Under the pieces are notes generated by a model, which was not told where the DNA came from, searched no databases, and saw only the letters and a list, made by a program, of their open reading frames with translations. A stretch of DNA of 64,000 bases, taken from positions 55,567 to 119,566 of the forward strand of contig JBJFFP010000024.1 in assembly GCA_051891855.1 (NCBI GenBank). The letters run 5' to 3'. This stretch comes from SFDP01 sp051891855. Lineage in GTDB: Bacteria; Bacillota; Clostridia; Lachnospirales; Lachnospiraceae. Of the stretch, positions 25,984 to 34,799 are shown in pieces; position 1 is the first letter of the stretch; each line of letters begins with the position of its first letter. The translations under genes and the position numbers were made by a program.

Positions 25984-27441
25984 TTATGGAAACTTCAAAA
26001 GGATTTTCTGTAGAATATATATTCCTCCCCTCAAAAATCTACCTGGATAGTACTTCATTCCGACACCAATAGAATTTTTCTTAAGAGTAGTCCTCTCAAC
26101 ATCCATTTCTGTTAGGGTATTCAAATATCTTTGACGAAATAGTGTTGTATCTATCATAGGATACAAATTAGAGCTTACGCAATTGTGAAATATATCGGCA
26201 ACCTTATCATCAAAGGATTCTGGAGTTATGACGGCCTCAGTCATATTCTTCTCTCTACTTAGCAAATATGTAGAATCATTTAACAATTTATCAATTTCCT
26301 CAAACATTTTATTTTCATCGTTGAACTCCACGTTTAAATTCTCTTGGTTAATCAAAAATCCCTCTGTACATTCATCACATTTTAAAGTAACAGGAACCCT
26401 TCCAGCCTTTGCAGCATATTGATACATCAAGCCACCACAGATAGGGTATGTAGATAAGTAAAATGTGCAATGTTTTAGTACTTGAAACAAATCTGATCTT
26501 TCTGCAGTCAAATATGCTCTTCCCGGATACTTCCTCAGTATCTTTTTCATTTCAGAGTCATCACCTGAACCTGCATACCAAAATATAACTTTCTCGTGTT
26601 CAGCTAAAAGTCTATCTACTATCTTATAGTAACGATTATCCTCTCCGAAAGTTTTATAAAGCGCGCCACCAGAAAAAACTACTTTTTGACCCGGTTTAAC
26701 ATCAAATGGATATCCTTGGAATTCTCTTTCCTCATGGATCATTGGGTAAAATGATATAATTCTTATTGCTTCATTTCCGATATTACGATAATGATTTGAT
26801 ACGCAAGCACCATATTCTCTAAATTCAATGCAGGTATCAACGCATCCTGCACCAAGCCAGAAGGCGTGATCCGTAAGATTTATCTGAACTCGTTTTAGCA
26901 AACCTTCATAAGAATACATTATAGGTGTAGCTACAACATCATCAGGTTCAGAATAGAAAAATAAACTAGCTGGCTTATATTCCTGGATTATTTCTTGCAA
27001 CTGACTTATCTGTTTTAAATAAGAGGATTGCTTTCGATGTATGAACCGAAATACACTTCTGTTTTCTTCTAATATACTTTTTATATCAGTTATTTCGTTC
27101 CGTCTATCTTCATAAGTTACATAAATAACCTTTTTAACCTTACATAGCGCTTTTAAATATATTTGAGCAAGTCCTCTGTCATTTAGTCCAAAACCATCCC
27201 AAAATAAGCAAACAGCCTCATTGCTGTCGTAATTTGATTGATGTAATGATAGCTCCTTTGATATATCATTTAGCATATTTTCCAAATCATCATCTCTATA
27301 ATAGATATTCGTTTTATACAAAACAGCCGCAGAGATAGAGATGAGAGATAGGGCATCATTATATTCATTATTTTCATATGCTTTTTTTGCTGATTTTTTT
27401 AAATCAGATACTAAATTATTTACAAATTCTTTTGAAACCAT
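25984..27441 (-). CDS. GT-B-like glycosyltransferase
   Basis: The 485-residue product starts with a helical region (1-75) reading like a TPR pair (KSAKKAYENNEYNDALSLI). A probable GT-B enzyme follows: an N-terminal domain starting AVCLFWDGFGLNDRGLAQIYLKAL, and a C-terminal domain with KVVFSGGALYKTFGED near 250 and later TYPICGGLMYQYAAKAG, where an active-site loop with Gly pairs is expected. The exact GT family is not recognised. Downstream is a flippase; it may add a sugar to the lipid-linked unit made for that flippase. The gene is AT-rich and begins about 100 bases after a transposase-like relic. Confidence 0.62.
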   Translation of the reverse strand: MVSKEFVNNLVSDLKKSAKKAYENNEYNDALSLISISAAVLYKTNIYYRDDDLENMLNDISKELSLHQSNYDSNEAVCLFWDGFGLNDRGLAQIYLKALCKVKKVIYVTYEDRRNEITDIKSILEENRSVFRFIHRKQSSYLKQISQLQEIIQEYKPASLFFYSEPDDVVATPIMYSYEGLLKRVQINLTDHAFWLGAGCVDTCIEFREYGACVSNHYRNIGNEAIRIISFYPMIHEEREFQGYPFDVKPGQKVVFSGGALYKTFGEDNRYYKIVDRLLAEHEKVIFWYAGSGDDSEMKKILRKYPGRAYLTAERSDLFQVLKHCTFYLSTYPICGGLMYQYAAKAGRVPVTLKCDECTEGFLINQENLNVEFNDENKMFEEIDKLLNDSTYLLSREKNMTEAVITPESFDDKVADIFHNCVSSNLYPMIDTTLFRQRYLNTLTEMDVERTTLKKNSIGVGMKYYPGRFLRGGIYILQKILLKFP

Positions 27442-27470
27442 AAACTTATAAACTCTCTATTCTTTCTTAT

Positions 27471-27488
27471 TTATTTTGCACAAAATAA
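27471..27488. repeat. Perfect palindrome TTATTTTGCACAAAATAA
   Basis: An 18-base perfect palindrome 29 bases upstream of the GT-B gene and just outside the transposase-like relic. It could be a protein site or part of an element end. No function can be assigned. Confidence 0.35.
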
Positions 27489-27544
27489 CGGGGCATCATC
27501 AGAATATGTGAACGTGTAGCTGCCTCTGTTGGGACACCCAATCC

Positions 27545-27748
27545 TTATTCCTGTTCCCATGGCAGTTGCACTTTTATGTCGGAGCATCTGAGCATGATCA
27601 TTGCCATCATATTATCTATGTTCCGAAATCCATAAGTCATCCGAATCGATTGGGAAACGAGTTGGATGCTTGCCCTCTGCTCTGGGGTAAGCTGTTTGAA
27701 AAATTTGTAGCCTTTACGGTAGCTAGTATAATCCATTTTAACTTCCAC
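27545..27748 (-). pseudogene. Transposase-like C-terminal relic
   Basis: This 67-codon frame (GTG at 27748 or ATG at 27736) encodes QLTPEQRASIQLVSQSIRM followed by TYGFRNIDNMMAMIMLRC and a LPWEQE end. The YGFRN block followed by a hydrophobic helix recalls the C-terminal tail of ISL3-like transposases, but the match is from memory and weak. The catalytic domain is absent. It begins 1 base after the DUF6056-like gene stop and has base use unlike its neighbours. If confirmed it marks an element that brought in part of the AT-rich block. Confidence 0.4.
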
Positions 27749-27749
27749 T

Positions 27750-29207
27750 TTAATAAATCTCTACCACACTGTTAAGCTGATAATACTTAGATAAATTTAA
27801 ATTTCTCCAGTCATTTTCATCCTCAGTTATCCCATCGAAAAATAAGACTTCTGATTTATCCGAAAAACTTTTTACCACAACATCCTTTCCCTTAGATTCT
27901 CGGAATACTTCATCTCGTGCAAAGGCTTGTGCAGAATATCGCTGCACAATTCCCTTCGTCAGCTCTCTATAAGCCTTCCATCCCCATGCGGACTCTTCTC
28001 CCATGTAACCAAAACTTACTCCTAAGCCTATCCCTAATAATAATGCTGTCACTAACCAGCTTCTGCTAAACTTTAACTCTCCTAAGCTGTCTATTTTAAA
28101 TTTAACAGAAAGCCAGCCAAGCAAATAAAGGAAATTTACAAAAAATAGAATCACAAAATGAAAGTATACAAGATTTAATAGCCTGCCGGGACCTGTTGAT
28201 CCTATTGCATAGAGTGACGGACAAAACATACAGGATATCCACATTACGCCACCTATAAAGACCAACAAAGGATATCTAAACATAAATCCACAATTTCTGA
28301 TTCGTTTTATAAGTCCCCACATAATCGGAAGTAAGATAATTGCCATAAGAAAAATTTTTAAATCTGCCCATTCTAAAATTTTGCTAATTCCATTTAAAAC
28401 AGAGAGACAGATGGCTTTAAACGCACTTAGACGACCAAAATGGCTTTGTCGTACCGCCGTCCCCGGGGCCAATGCATTAACCATCATTCCTACAATACTG
28501 CTGATTACTACGGGAAGATTATATTTTAATTTTTCCCACCGAAATTTTATTATTCCTGCGATGGTAATGCAGCAGGCTGCTACCGCAACCATCAACATAG
28601 TAACATGATTTCCTCCTGTTATGATAATGGCCACCAAACAGCATGCGATAGTCAGTCCCAGTGCCGCTTTCCCTTTTCTTCCTTGAAGCTCTATCATCCA
28701 ACAGATAAAAAGCAGTAGGAGTGCATGAAAAAAACCATAATTTACCGCTCCATTAAACCAATATAATCCCTGTGTTGCTGACGGCATCCACTGAATACTT
28801 AAAAAAGAAAGGGCACTTGCTAGTGTTATGGCCTCTAAAAAATTCCCTCCTATTTTTCTAATCACAAAATTACAAAAGTATAAATTGCTCCCCAGCAAAA
28901 GAAACAACATTAAATATCCGGTTATGGCATAAAATCCTTCTCCAAAAATTGCAGGCTGTAGGGCCAACAAAAAACCTGATATGTACAATCCCTGCCAATT
29001 ATTATAATAATATGCGGATGTATCCACAGCGGTTTTCAAGACTTCCATTAAATCGTGTTTTTCATTCCATATATGATAGGTATCCATAGAATATCCGTAA
29101 TCATCCACCGAAGGATGATTATAATGAGAAATGATAAACAGTGGAAGAAAAGAAATCGTTATTAATAATATAAGCGCAACTAAATATCCTTTATACGTTT
29201 TTTCCAT
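27750..29207 (-). CDS. DUF6056-like polytopic membrane protein (copy 2)
   Basis: The 485-residue product shows the shared core: HPSVDDYGYSMDTYHIW in the first outer loop, NNWQGLYISGFLLALQPAIF, GGNHVTM, LAPGTAVRQS and GPGRLLNLVYFHF followed by LYLLGW. About twelve membrane segments and an outer C-terminal tail of about 90 residues are visible. The paired aspartates after the first membrane segment resemble GT-C active sites; glycosyl transfer outside the membrane is an inference. It lies 20 bases after UDP-glucose dehydrogenase. Confidence 0.72.
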   Translation of the reverse strand: MEKTYKGYLVALILLITISFLPLFIISHYNHPSVDDYGYSMDTYHIWNEKHDLMEVLKTAVDTSAYYYNNWQGLYISGFLLALQPAIFGEGFYAITGYLMLFLLLGSNLYFCNFVIRKIGGNFLEAITLASALSFLSIQWMPSATQGLYWFNGAVNYGFFHALLLLFICWMIELQGRKGKAALGLTIACCLVAIIITGGNHVTMLMVAVAACCITIAGIIKFRWEKLKYNLPVVISSIVGMMVNALAPGTAVRQSHFGRLSAFKAICLSVLNGISKILEWADLKIFLMAIILLPIMWGLIKRIRNCGFMFRYPLLVFIGGVMWISCMFCPSLYAIGSTGPGRLLNLVYFHFVILFFVNFLYLLGWLSVKFKIDSLGELKFSRSWLVTALLLGIGLGVSFGYMGEESAWGWKAYRELTKGIVQRYSAQAFARDEVFRESKGKDVVVKSFSDKSEVLFFDGITEDENDWRNLNLSKYYQLNSVVEIY

Positions 29208-29227
29208 TAATTATACTCCCATATAGT

Positions 29228-30442
29228 CTAGTCTACCGAAAACAGGTCTCTGGTATATACCTTGTCTGCAACATCCTCTAAGTCTTCTGCTCTTCGATTA
29301 CAGATAATTAATTCACACTCTTCCTTAAATTGCTTTAACTTTCGTTCCACCCGGCTTCCGAAAAAGCTTTCTTCCTTCAAGGTGGGTTCATAAATAATAA
29401 TCTCCACTCCCTTTGCCTTCAGCCGTTTCATAATTCCCTGAATAGAGGATTGGCGGAAATTATCAGAATTAGATTTCATGGTAAGACGATAAATCCCCAC
29501 TATACACTTTTGGTTTTTCTTCTGCTTTTCTTCATAGTTGATTTTCGTTAAAATCTGCTCAGCAATGAAATCCTTCCTTGTTCGATTGGCATCCACAATG
29601 GCTCCGATAATATTATTAGGAACCTGCTCATAATTGGCCAAAAGCTGTTTAGTGTCCTTAGGCAGACAATAACCGCCATAGCCAAAAGAGGGATTATTAT
29701 AATAATCCCCGATTCTGGGATCCAGACTTACCCCTCTGATAATTTCTTTCGTATCCAATCCTCTCATCTCTGCATAGGTATCCAGCTCATTAAAGAAGGC
29801 CACACGCAGAGCAAGATAGGTGTTTGCAAACAGCTTCACCGATTCTGCTTCCGTAGGATTCATTACCAGAACCTCTGTCTTTTCCTTTAATGCACCCTCC
29901 TTAAGCAGCATTGCAAACTGTTTTGCCCTGCCATATGCCTGATTATCCTCTTTACTGACCCCTACGATTATTCTGGAAGGATAAAGATTATCATACAGAG
30001 CTCGGCCCTCCCGTAAAAACTCCGGTGAAAACAGAATTCGGCCGGTATGATATTTTTCCTGCATATTTATCGTAAAGCCAACGGGTACAGTGGATTTAAT
30101 CACAATATAAGCTTTATTGCTTACCGAAAGAACCTGTTCAATTACTGTCTCTACGGAAGAAGTATCAAAATAGTTTTTTTTCGGATCATAGTTGGTGGGT
30201 GTTGAAACCACAACGAAATCCGCTTCTTTGTATGCCCTTTCAGCCTCAGTTGTTGCTGTCAAATCCAATTCCTTATCCTGCAAATAGTCCTGCAGCTCTT
30301 TATCCTGGATGGGGGACTGCTTTCGATTCAGCATTTCCACCTTCTCCGGAAGAATATCCACTGCGTAGACTTTATTGTGCTGTGCCAACAAAACGGCATT
30401 GGAAAGACCAACATAACCGGTTCCTGCAATTGTGATAACCAT
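29228..30442 (-). CDS. ugd: UDP-glucose 6-dehydrogenase
   Basis: The 404-residue protein has the NAD-binding start ITIAGTGYVGLSNAVLL, the VVVSTPTNYD substrate-domain entry, KSTVPVGFT at 116-124, EFLREGRA at 141-148 and the catalytic Cys259 in FGYGGYCLPKD. It oxidises UDP-glucose (or a related NDP-hexose) twice to the uronate, giving UDP-glucuronate for the polymer. Length and motifs fit the short, single-chain type. It follows the pyruvyl transferase gene by 39 bases with GGAG as ribosome site. The exact NDP-sugar is inferred. Confidence 0.92.
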   Translation of the reverse strand: MVITIAGTGYVGLSNAVLLAQHNKVYAVDILPEKVEMLNRKQSPIQDKELQDYLQDKELDLTATTEAERAYKEADFVVVSTPTNYDPKKNYFDTSSVETVIEQVLSVSNKAYIVIKSTVPVGFTINMQEKYHTGRILFSPEFLREGRALYDNLYPSRIIVGVSKEDNQAYGRAKQFAMLLKEGALKEKTEVLVMNPTEAESVKLFANTYLALRVAFFNELDTYAEMRGLDTKEIIRGVSLDPRIGDYYNNPSFGYGGYCLPKDTKQLLANYEQVPNNIIGAIVDANRTRKDFIAEQILTKINYEEKQKKNQKCIVGIYRLTMKSNSDNFRQSSIQGIMKRLKAKGVEIIIYEPTLKEESFFGSRVERKLKQFKEECELIICNRRAEDLEDVADKVYTRDLFSVD

Positions 30443-30481
30443 AGATTTAATTCTCCATTTAATTTACTTCCATGCTTTCTG

Positions 30482-31708
30482 TTACCATTCGATTTCATCC
30501 AGACAGGAAAAACAGCTGTTTTCCTGTATTAATTCTATCTTTTCCTTTATCAGGCAGCTTTCCTCTTCATAATTATTCAGCATATGCTCTACTGCATCCA
30601 AAATAGCAGAAGAATCACATACATCTGAGGTAAGATTAAAAATATATGCTTCCTGATTAACGCGCATTGCCAATTCCTGATACTTCACTGCCCAACCTAA
30701 TATAATATTGGGAATTCCGTTTCGGTACGCATGAACACAGCCGTGATAGCGTGAACAAATAATAAAATCGAAATCTTTCACTAATTCGTCATATTCCAAG
30801 CAGTCAAATTCCCGTTTAATTAAGTGTACCTTGTCATTTTCGGAAAATAGCCCTTTGATTTGGCTGCAGATATCTGCATCTCCCGAAGCGTGGCGAAATA
30901 TATATATTTTTTTCTCTGCTTCCAACAGCTTCTGAATAATCCTCCTATATAACTCCAAGACGCGTTGATTATTTTCTCCCGCAAAGCAATGATAATTGGG
31001 GATTATCGCAACATTATCGCTTTTATCCAACCGGGGAAGCTGCATCTCATAAGAGGAATTACAGATATTAGAGCGGGTTACCCCCTTATTTTGTAATACT
31101 AAATCTGCGGACATTGCAAGATTTGTTAGCTTAAACTCCTTTTGAAGAAGCTCTTTTCCTTCCTCTTCTCTTGCAAAAATCACCTTTGGATACCTTAGCA
31201 AATCAGCAATCTCATCCTTCAGATATTGCTTGGATGGGCTATAATTAAAGGGGCCGAAGGACTGTGGCATAAGGATCATGGGAATATTATATTTTTTCGC
31301 CAGCCGAATATTATCCAAATAATATTCATGCTCCACAGGGCTGCAAATATCAGCCAATGCGTATCCGCTTACATCAATAATGAGATCTAAGGACGGAATG
31401 ATTTTACGAGCTTCAAAAATTTCCCCTATCTTATTCTTTCTTCCTAAAACAAGCTTAATAATATCCTTAAGGACTGCTTTAATCACTTGATACCATTTTA
31501 CCCTATCCTGCAAGGCTATGGATTGTGACTGCTTTGTGTATAGAAGCTTTACAAATTTATAATCTGCTTCCTTGTACCGTTCTCCATTACATGCAAAATA
31601 GACTATACAGTCAGGGTCTCTTTCACGCAGTTCATCTGTGGTGATAAACAGCATTGACTGTGCACCTTTATTGATAAAATTCGATCCAACAATAAGAACT
31701 TTCTTCAC
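30482..31708 (-). CDS. Polysaccharide pyruvyl transferase family protein (copy 1)
   Basis: The 408-residue product starts KKVLIVGSNFINKGAQSML, the N-terminal block of the family, and has SRYHGCVHAYRNGIPNIILGWAVKYQELA near 330, the C-terminal GT-B-like site. It should add a pyruvate ketal from phosphoenolpyruvate to a sugar of the lipid-linked unit. The GTG at 31708 is supported by AGAGG 8 bases upstream. It is 20 bases after a GT2 gene, within the long operon. A second family member lies at 58238. Confidence 0.85.
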   Translation of the reverse strand: MKKVLIVGSNFINKGAQSMLFITTDELRERDPDCIVYFACNGERYKEADYKFVKLLYTKQSQSIALQDRVKWYQVIKAVLKDIIKLVLGRKNKIGEIFEARKIIPSLDLIIDVSGYALADICSPVEHEYYLDNIRLAKKYNIPMILMPQSFGPFNYSPSKQYLKDEIADLLRYPKVIFAREEEGKELLQKEFKLTNLAMSADLVLQNKGVTRSNICNSSYEMQLPRLDKSDNVAIIPNYHCFAGENNQRVLELYRRIIQKLLEAEKKIYIFRHASGDADICSQIKGLFSENDKVHLIKREFDCLEYDELVKDFDFIICSRYHGCVHAYRNGIPNIILGWAVKYQELAMRVNQEAYIFNLTSDVCDSSAILDAVEHMLNNYEEESCLIKEKIELIQENSCFSCLDEIEW

Positions 31709-31728
31709 CTTACCATCCTCTACTCAAT

Positions 31729-32745
31729 TTAATATGATTTTAACGCAAAACGTATTTTATTTCCCATTCCATGTAAAATGGTATGACGAGCTTTGATAAG
31801 AGAATAAATCAACCATTTTGCACGGGCAATGGGTTTTTCATCGTTATATTTTATCCATCTTAACGAGCACTCCATTTTTTTATCCTCTGCTTCAACCAAA
31901 AAAGGATATAGCATATCTGCACTGATCTGTTTTCGCTTTTTTATTAATTCCAGCCATGTACATGCAAATCTTTTCGTGGTTTCATCCTTCATTCCGTAGT
32001 TTATCTGATTTGCCAAATCATATAGAAACATATTTCGGATAAGGTTGACCGCCATTTTACCACTGGTCCAAATCCCATCCCCTGTCTGCAAATAAACTGC
32101 CATACTTTCGGGAAGGTAATAAATTTTTCCATACTGAATCACTGCAAAAGTAATCAGGTTATCGTTAAAATTATTTTCCAAAAGCTTCCTATTAATTTTA
32201 GGAATGACTTCACTTCTAATCAGTAAGGTATCTGTGTGAAAATAATATTTTTTCCAGTACTCCTTCGCCTCTACCTTACCTTCACTCAGCCCCTCACTTT
32301 GCATCAGGATTCTTTTTCCATCGGGAAAAAGCATTTCTATATCATGTCCGCAGGCAATACAATCCTGATTCTTTTCGTCTTCAAGAATTTTTATCTGCTT
32401 TTGTAATTTATTTCTATCATCAAAAAAATCATCCCCATCCAGAAAAATAAAATATTTTCCCTTGACATAGTTCAAAAGATTTAATCTGTTTCTTGAAGCC
32501 CTAAACCCGGATATATATTTCTCATCCTTTCGCTCCATAATATATAAGCTTATTTTCCCCGGATACTTCTCTATCCATTGATTCACTTTATCTGCCGTAT
32601 GATCAGAGGAGCCATCATCTCCAATCAAAATTTCAATATCATAGTCGGTTATTTGTTCAACTATACTCTGAAGAGCCTTATCCACATAATTTTCCTGATT
32701 ATAAAATGTTACCAGAACGCTTACTTTAATTCCTTTTTTATCCAT
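31729..32745 (-). CDS. GT2 family glycosyltransferase
   Basis: The 338-residue product has SVLVTFYNQENYV (9-21), GDDGSSDHT (42-50) and the metal site LDGDDFF (102-108), all in the first 110 residues as expected for GT2. It is soluble with a hydrophobic C-terminal stretch near 300. It is likely to transfer one sugar of the repeat unit in the cytoplasm. AGAGGA precedes the ATG. It is 36 bases after the GNAT gene. Confidence 0.87.
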   Translation of the reverse strand: MDKKGIKVSVLVTFYNQENYVDKALQSIVEQITDYDIEILIGDDGSSDHTADKVNQWIEKYPGKISLYIMERKDEKYISGFRASRNRLNLLNYVKGKYFIFLDGDDFFDDRNKLQKQIKILEDEKNQDCIACGHDIEMLFPDGKRILMQSEGLSEGKVEAKEYWKKYYFHTDTLLIRSEVIPKINRKLLENNFNDNLITFAVIQYGKIYYLPESMAVYLQTGDGIWTSGKMAVNLIRNMFLYDLANQINYGMKDETTKRFACTWLELIKKRKQISADMLYPFLVEAEDKKMECSLRWIKYNDEKPIARAKWLIYSLIKARHTILHGMGNKIRFALKSY

Positions 32746-32781
32746 ATCATCCTCTTTTTACAGTTTTACTCATTCATCCAT

Positions 32782-33270
32782 CTACGCGCGGCAAGCAATA
32801 TACCATACATATTCTTCTGCTTTTTCAGGAACCATTTCGCTTAGAAAAGAAGCATCTGTATCTCTCCTATATCCATTTTTATCATAAAATCTGATTGCCC
32901 GCTTATTATTGGGAGATACATACCAGTACACTTTTTTCAGGCCCATATCTTCAAATGCCAGCTTTAAACAAGCTTCCATGGCATATCGGGAATATCCCTT
33001 TCCCATAGCACATTGGCGTATTGTAATAGCAAATTCTGCATGATCCGCTTTCCTGTTTTTTAAGCTAACAGTTCCCATATATTCATCACTGTCATCCACA
33101 ATGGCCATGTGTATATTCTTGGAATCTGATTTTGCAGACTGAATAAATGATTTACAATCCCCAATGGTTTTCCTGCTAAAATCAGTTTTTAAGTCCCTGA
33201 CGACTGAATCATCCTGCATCCATTCCAACATGTACGGTGCATCCTTTAGCTCCAATTCTCTTAAATTCAT
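32782..33270 (-). CDS. GNAT N-acetyltransferase (RimJ/RimL-like)
   Basis: From the ATG at 33270 (MNLRELEL) the product is 162 residues. The GNAT fold is marked by the acetyl-CoA loop MGKGYSRYAMEA (the Q/R-x-x-G-x-G/A variant) and by the C-terminal strand-helix NNKRAIRFYDKNGY. An upstream ATG at 33288 adds six residues and overlaps the aminotransferase. Directly following FdtA- and FdtB-like genes, it probably acetylates the new amino group of dTDP-3-amino-3,6-dideoxyhexose, as a GNAT (WecD type) does for Fuc4N elsewhere. The assignment to that step is inference. Confidence 0.75.
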   Translation of the reverse strand: MNLRELELKDAPYMLEWMQDDSVVRDLKTDFSRKTIGDCKSFIQSAKSDSKNIHMAIVDDSDEYMGTVSLKNRKADHAEFAITIRQCAMGKGYSRYAMEACLKLAFEDMGLKKVYWYVSPNNKRAIRFYDKNGYRRDTDASFLSEMVPEKAEEYVWYIACRA

Positions 33271-33271
33271 G

Positions 33272-34372
33272 TTATTTCCCAAACCCATTTATTTGCTCAA
33301 TCACAAACTGAACTTCTTCATCCGTCATACCATAATACAAGGGCAGACTCAGCTGCGTTGCACTGATCTCTTCTGCAATAGGAAGCTCCCCTTTAGCTAT
33401 TCCCAGATCACGATAGCATTCCTGCATATGGATGGGTATGGGATAATGCTTGTTGGTTCCGATCCCATTGCCTTTAAGATAAGCTTCCAGCTCATCACGA
33501 TATTGACAGCGAATAGCAAAAATATGCCAGACAGGCTCTGCATCCAAAATCACATGAGGCAAAATCACCTCAGGATTGCAAATTCCTTTTAAATATTGAT
33601 TTGCTATTCTTCGCCGATCTCTGTTCATCCTTTCTAAATGGGATAATTTTACGGATAAAAATGCAGCCTGCATTTCATCTAATCTGGAATTTTGTCCCTG
33701 ATATATGTGATGATATTTATAATCTGAGCCGTAATTTCCCAATGCACGTATTCTTTCTGCAAGCTCCTTTGAATTTGTTATCGTTGCACCCCCGTCTCCT
33801 AATGCTCCCAAATTTTTCCCGGGATAAAAGCTAAAGCCTGCCGCATCCCCAAAGGCTCCTACTCTTTTTCCCTTATAGGTGGCACCGTGAGCCTGTGCAC
33901 AGTCTTCAATCACATATAAATTGTATTTTTCAGCCAGCCTCATAATGGGCTCCATCTCACATGGCTGTCCATATAGATGTACCGGTATAATAGCTTTTGT
34001 GGAGTCACTGATCTTCTCTTCTATTTTTCCAGGATCAATATTAAAGGTTTGAATATCCGGCTCTACGAATATGGGCTTTGCTCCAACGTAGGTAACTGCC
34101 AGGGCCGTTGCAATAAACGTATTCGATGGAACAATTACCTTATCTCCGGTTGTGATTTCCAGTGCCTTAAGAGCAAGAACAAGGGCATCCAAACCATTCC
34201 CTGTTCCAATACAATAATTTACATTGCAATATTCAGCGAATTTTTTTTCAAACTTTTTTCCTTCTTCTCCCTGGATATAAAAGCTATTTTCATACACACG
34301 TTCAAAAGCGGCTCGTAATCCCGAATCCAGCTCTTTTTCTAAGGGAAGAAAGCTTACAAATGGTATTCTCAT
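33272..34372 (-). CDS. fdtB: FdtB-like sugar aminotransferase (DegT/DnrJ/EryC1/StrS)
   Basis: The 366-residue product carries GTGNGLDALVLALKAL (55-70) at the cofactor phosphate site, EDCAQAHGA (156-164) and the Schiff-base Lys186 in SFYPGKN. It would aminate the 3-keto position of dTDP-3-keto-6-deoxyhexose formed by the ketoisomerase gene that lies 28 bases upstream. That pairing is what points to FdtB or QdtB rather than to 4-amination. It overlaps the GNAT frame. The dTDP-glucose synthase and dehydratase genes are not in this window. Confidence 0.85.
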   Translation of the reverse strand: MRIPFVSFLPLEKELDSGLRAAFERVYENSFYIQGEEGKKFEKKFAEYCNVNYCIGTGNGLDALVLALKALEITTGDKVIVPSNTFIATALAVTYVGAKPIFVEPDIQTFNIDPGKIEEKISDSTKAIIPVHLYGQPCEMEPIMRLAEKYNLYVIEDCAQAHGATYKGKRVGAFGDAAGFSFYPGKNLGALGDGGATITNSKELAERIRALGNYGSDYKYHHIYQGQNSRLDEMQAAFLSVKLSHLERMNRDRRRIANQYLKGICNPEVILPHVILDAEPVWHIFAIRCQYRDELEAYLKGNGIGTNKHYPIPIHMQECYRDLGIAKGELPIAEEISATQLSLPLYYGMTDEEVQFVIEQINGFGK

Positions 34373-34400
34373 CCTTTTACCTCTTCTACCAAAAGTTATA

Positions 34401-34799
34401 TTATTTTTTTACATATTCAAGAAACTCCTGATAATCCCTTATATAGTCTTCCTCATCATATAATTCAGAGGCAAGCACCATCAAAACTGCATCAGGGGAA
34501 AAATCAAACATTTCTCTCCAGACGGCATTGCTTAAATACAGTCCCTCATAAGGTTTTTCAAGAGGAACAATCTTCGTTTCCTCTCCATCATCCAGTCGGA
34601 TTTTACAGCTTCCATGTATGCAGATTAAAATCTGCTCCAAGGATTTATGTGCATGACACCCTCGTGTTACCCCCTCTACTGTATCATACATATAATATAT
34701 CCTTTTTACTTCAAACGGAATATCCTTATATTCTTCTAAAGCCACTAATTGTCCTCTCTCATCGCCATGGGGCTGAAAGACATATTTCACTACCTGCAT
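34401..34799 (-). CDS. fdtA: FdtA/QdtA-type dTDP-4-keto-6-deoxyglucose 3,4-ketoisomerase
   Basis: The 132-residue cupin fits the usual length of about 130-140. HGDERGQL (11-18) and TRGCHAHK (44-51) are hallmark blocks of the FdtA/WxcM-like family, with the histidine pair HAH acting in catalysis. It converts dTDP-4-keto-6-deoxyglucose to the 3-keto sugar before amination by the adjacent FdtB-like enzyme. The gene starts 41 bases inside the 3' end of the GT2 gene upstream, with AGGGAG before the ATG. Fuc3N against Qui3N cannot be decided by sequence reading alone. Confidence 0.87.
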   Translation of the reverse strand: MQVVKYVFQPHGDERGQLVALEEYKDIPFEVKRIYYMYDTVEGVTRGCHAHKSLEQILICIHGSCKIRLDDGEETKIVPLEKPYEGLYLSNAVWREMFDFSPDAVLMVLASELYDEEDYIRDYQEFLEYVKK

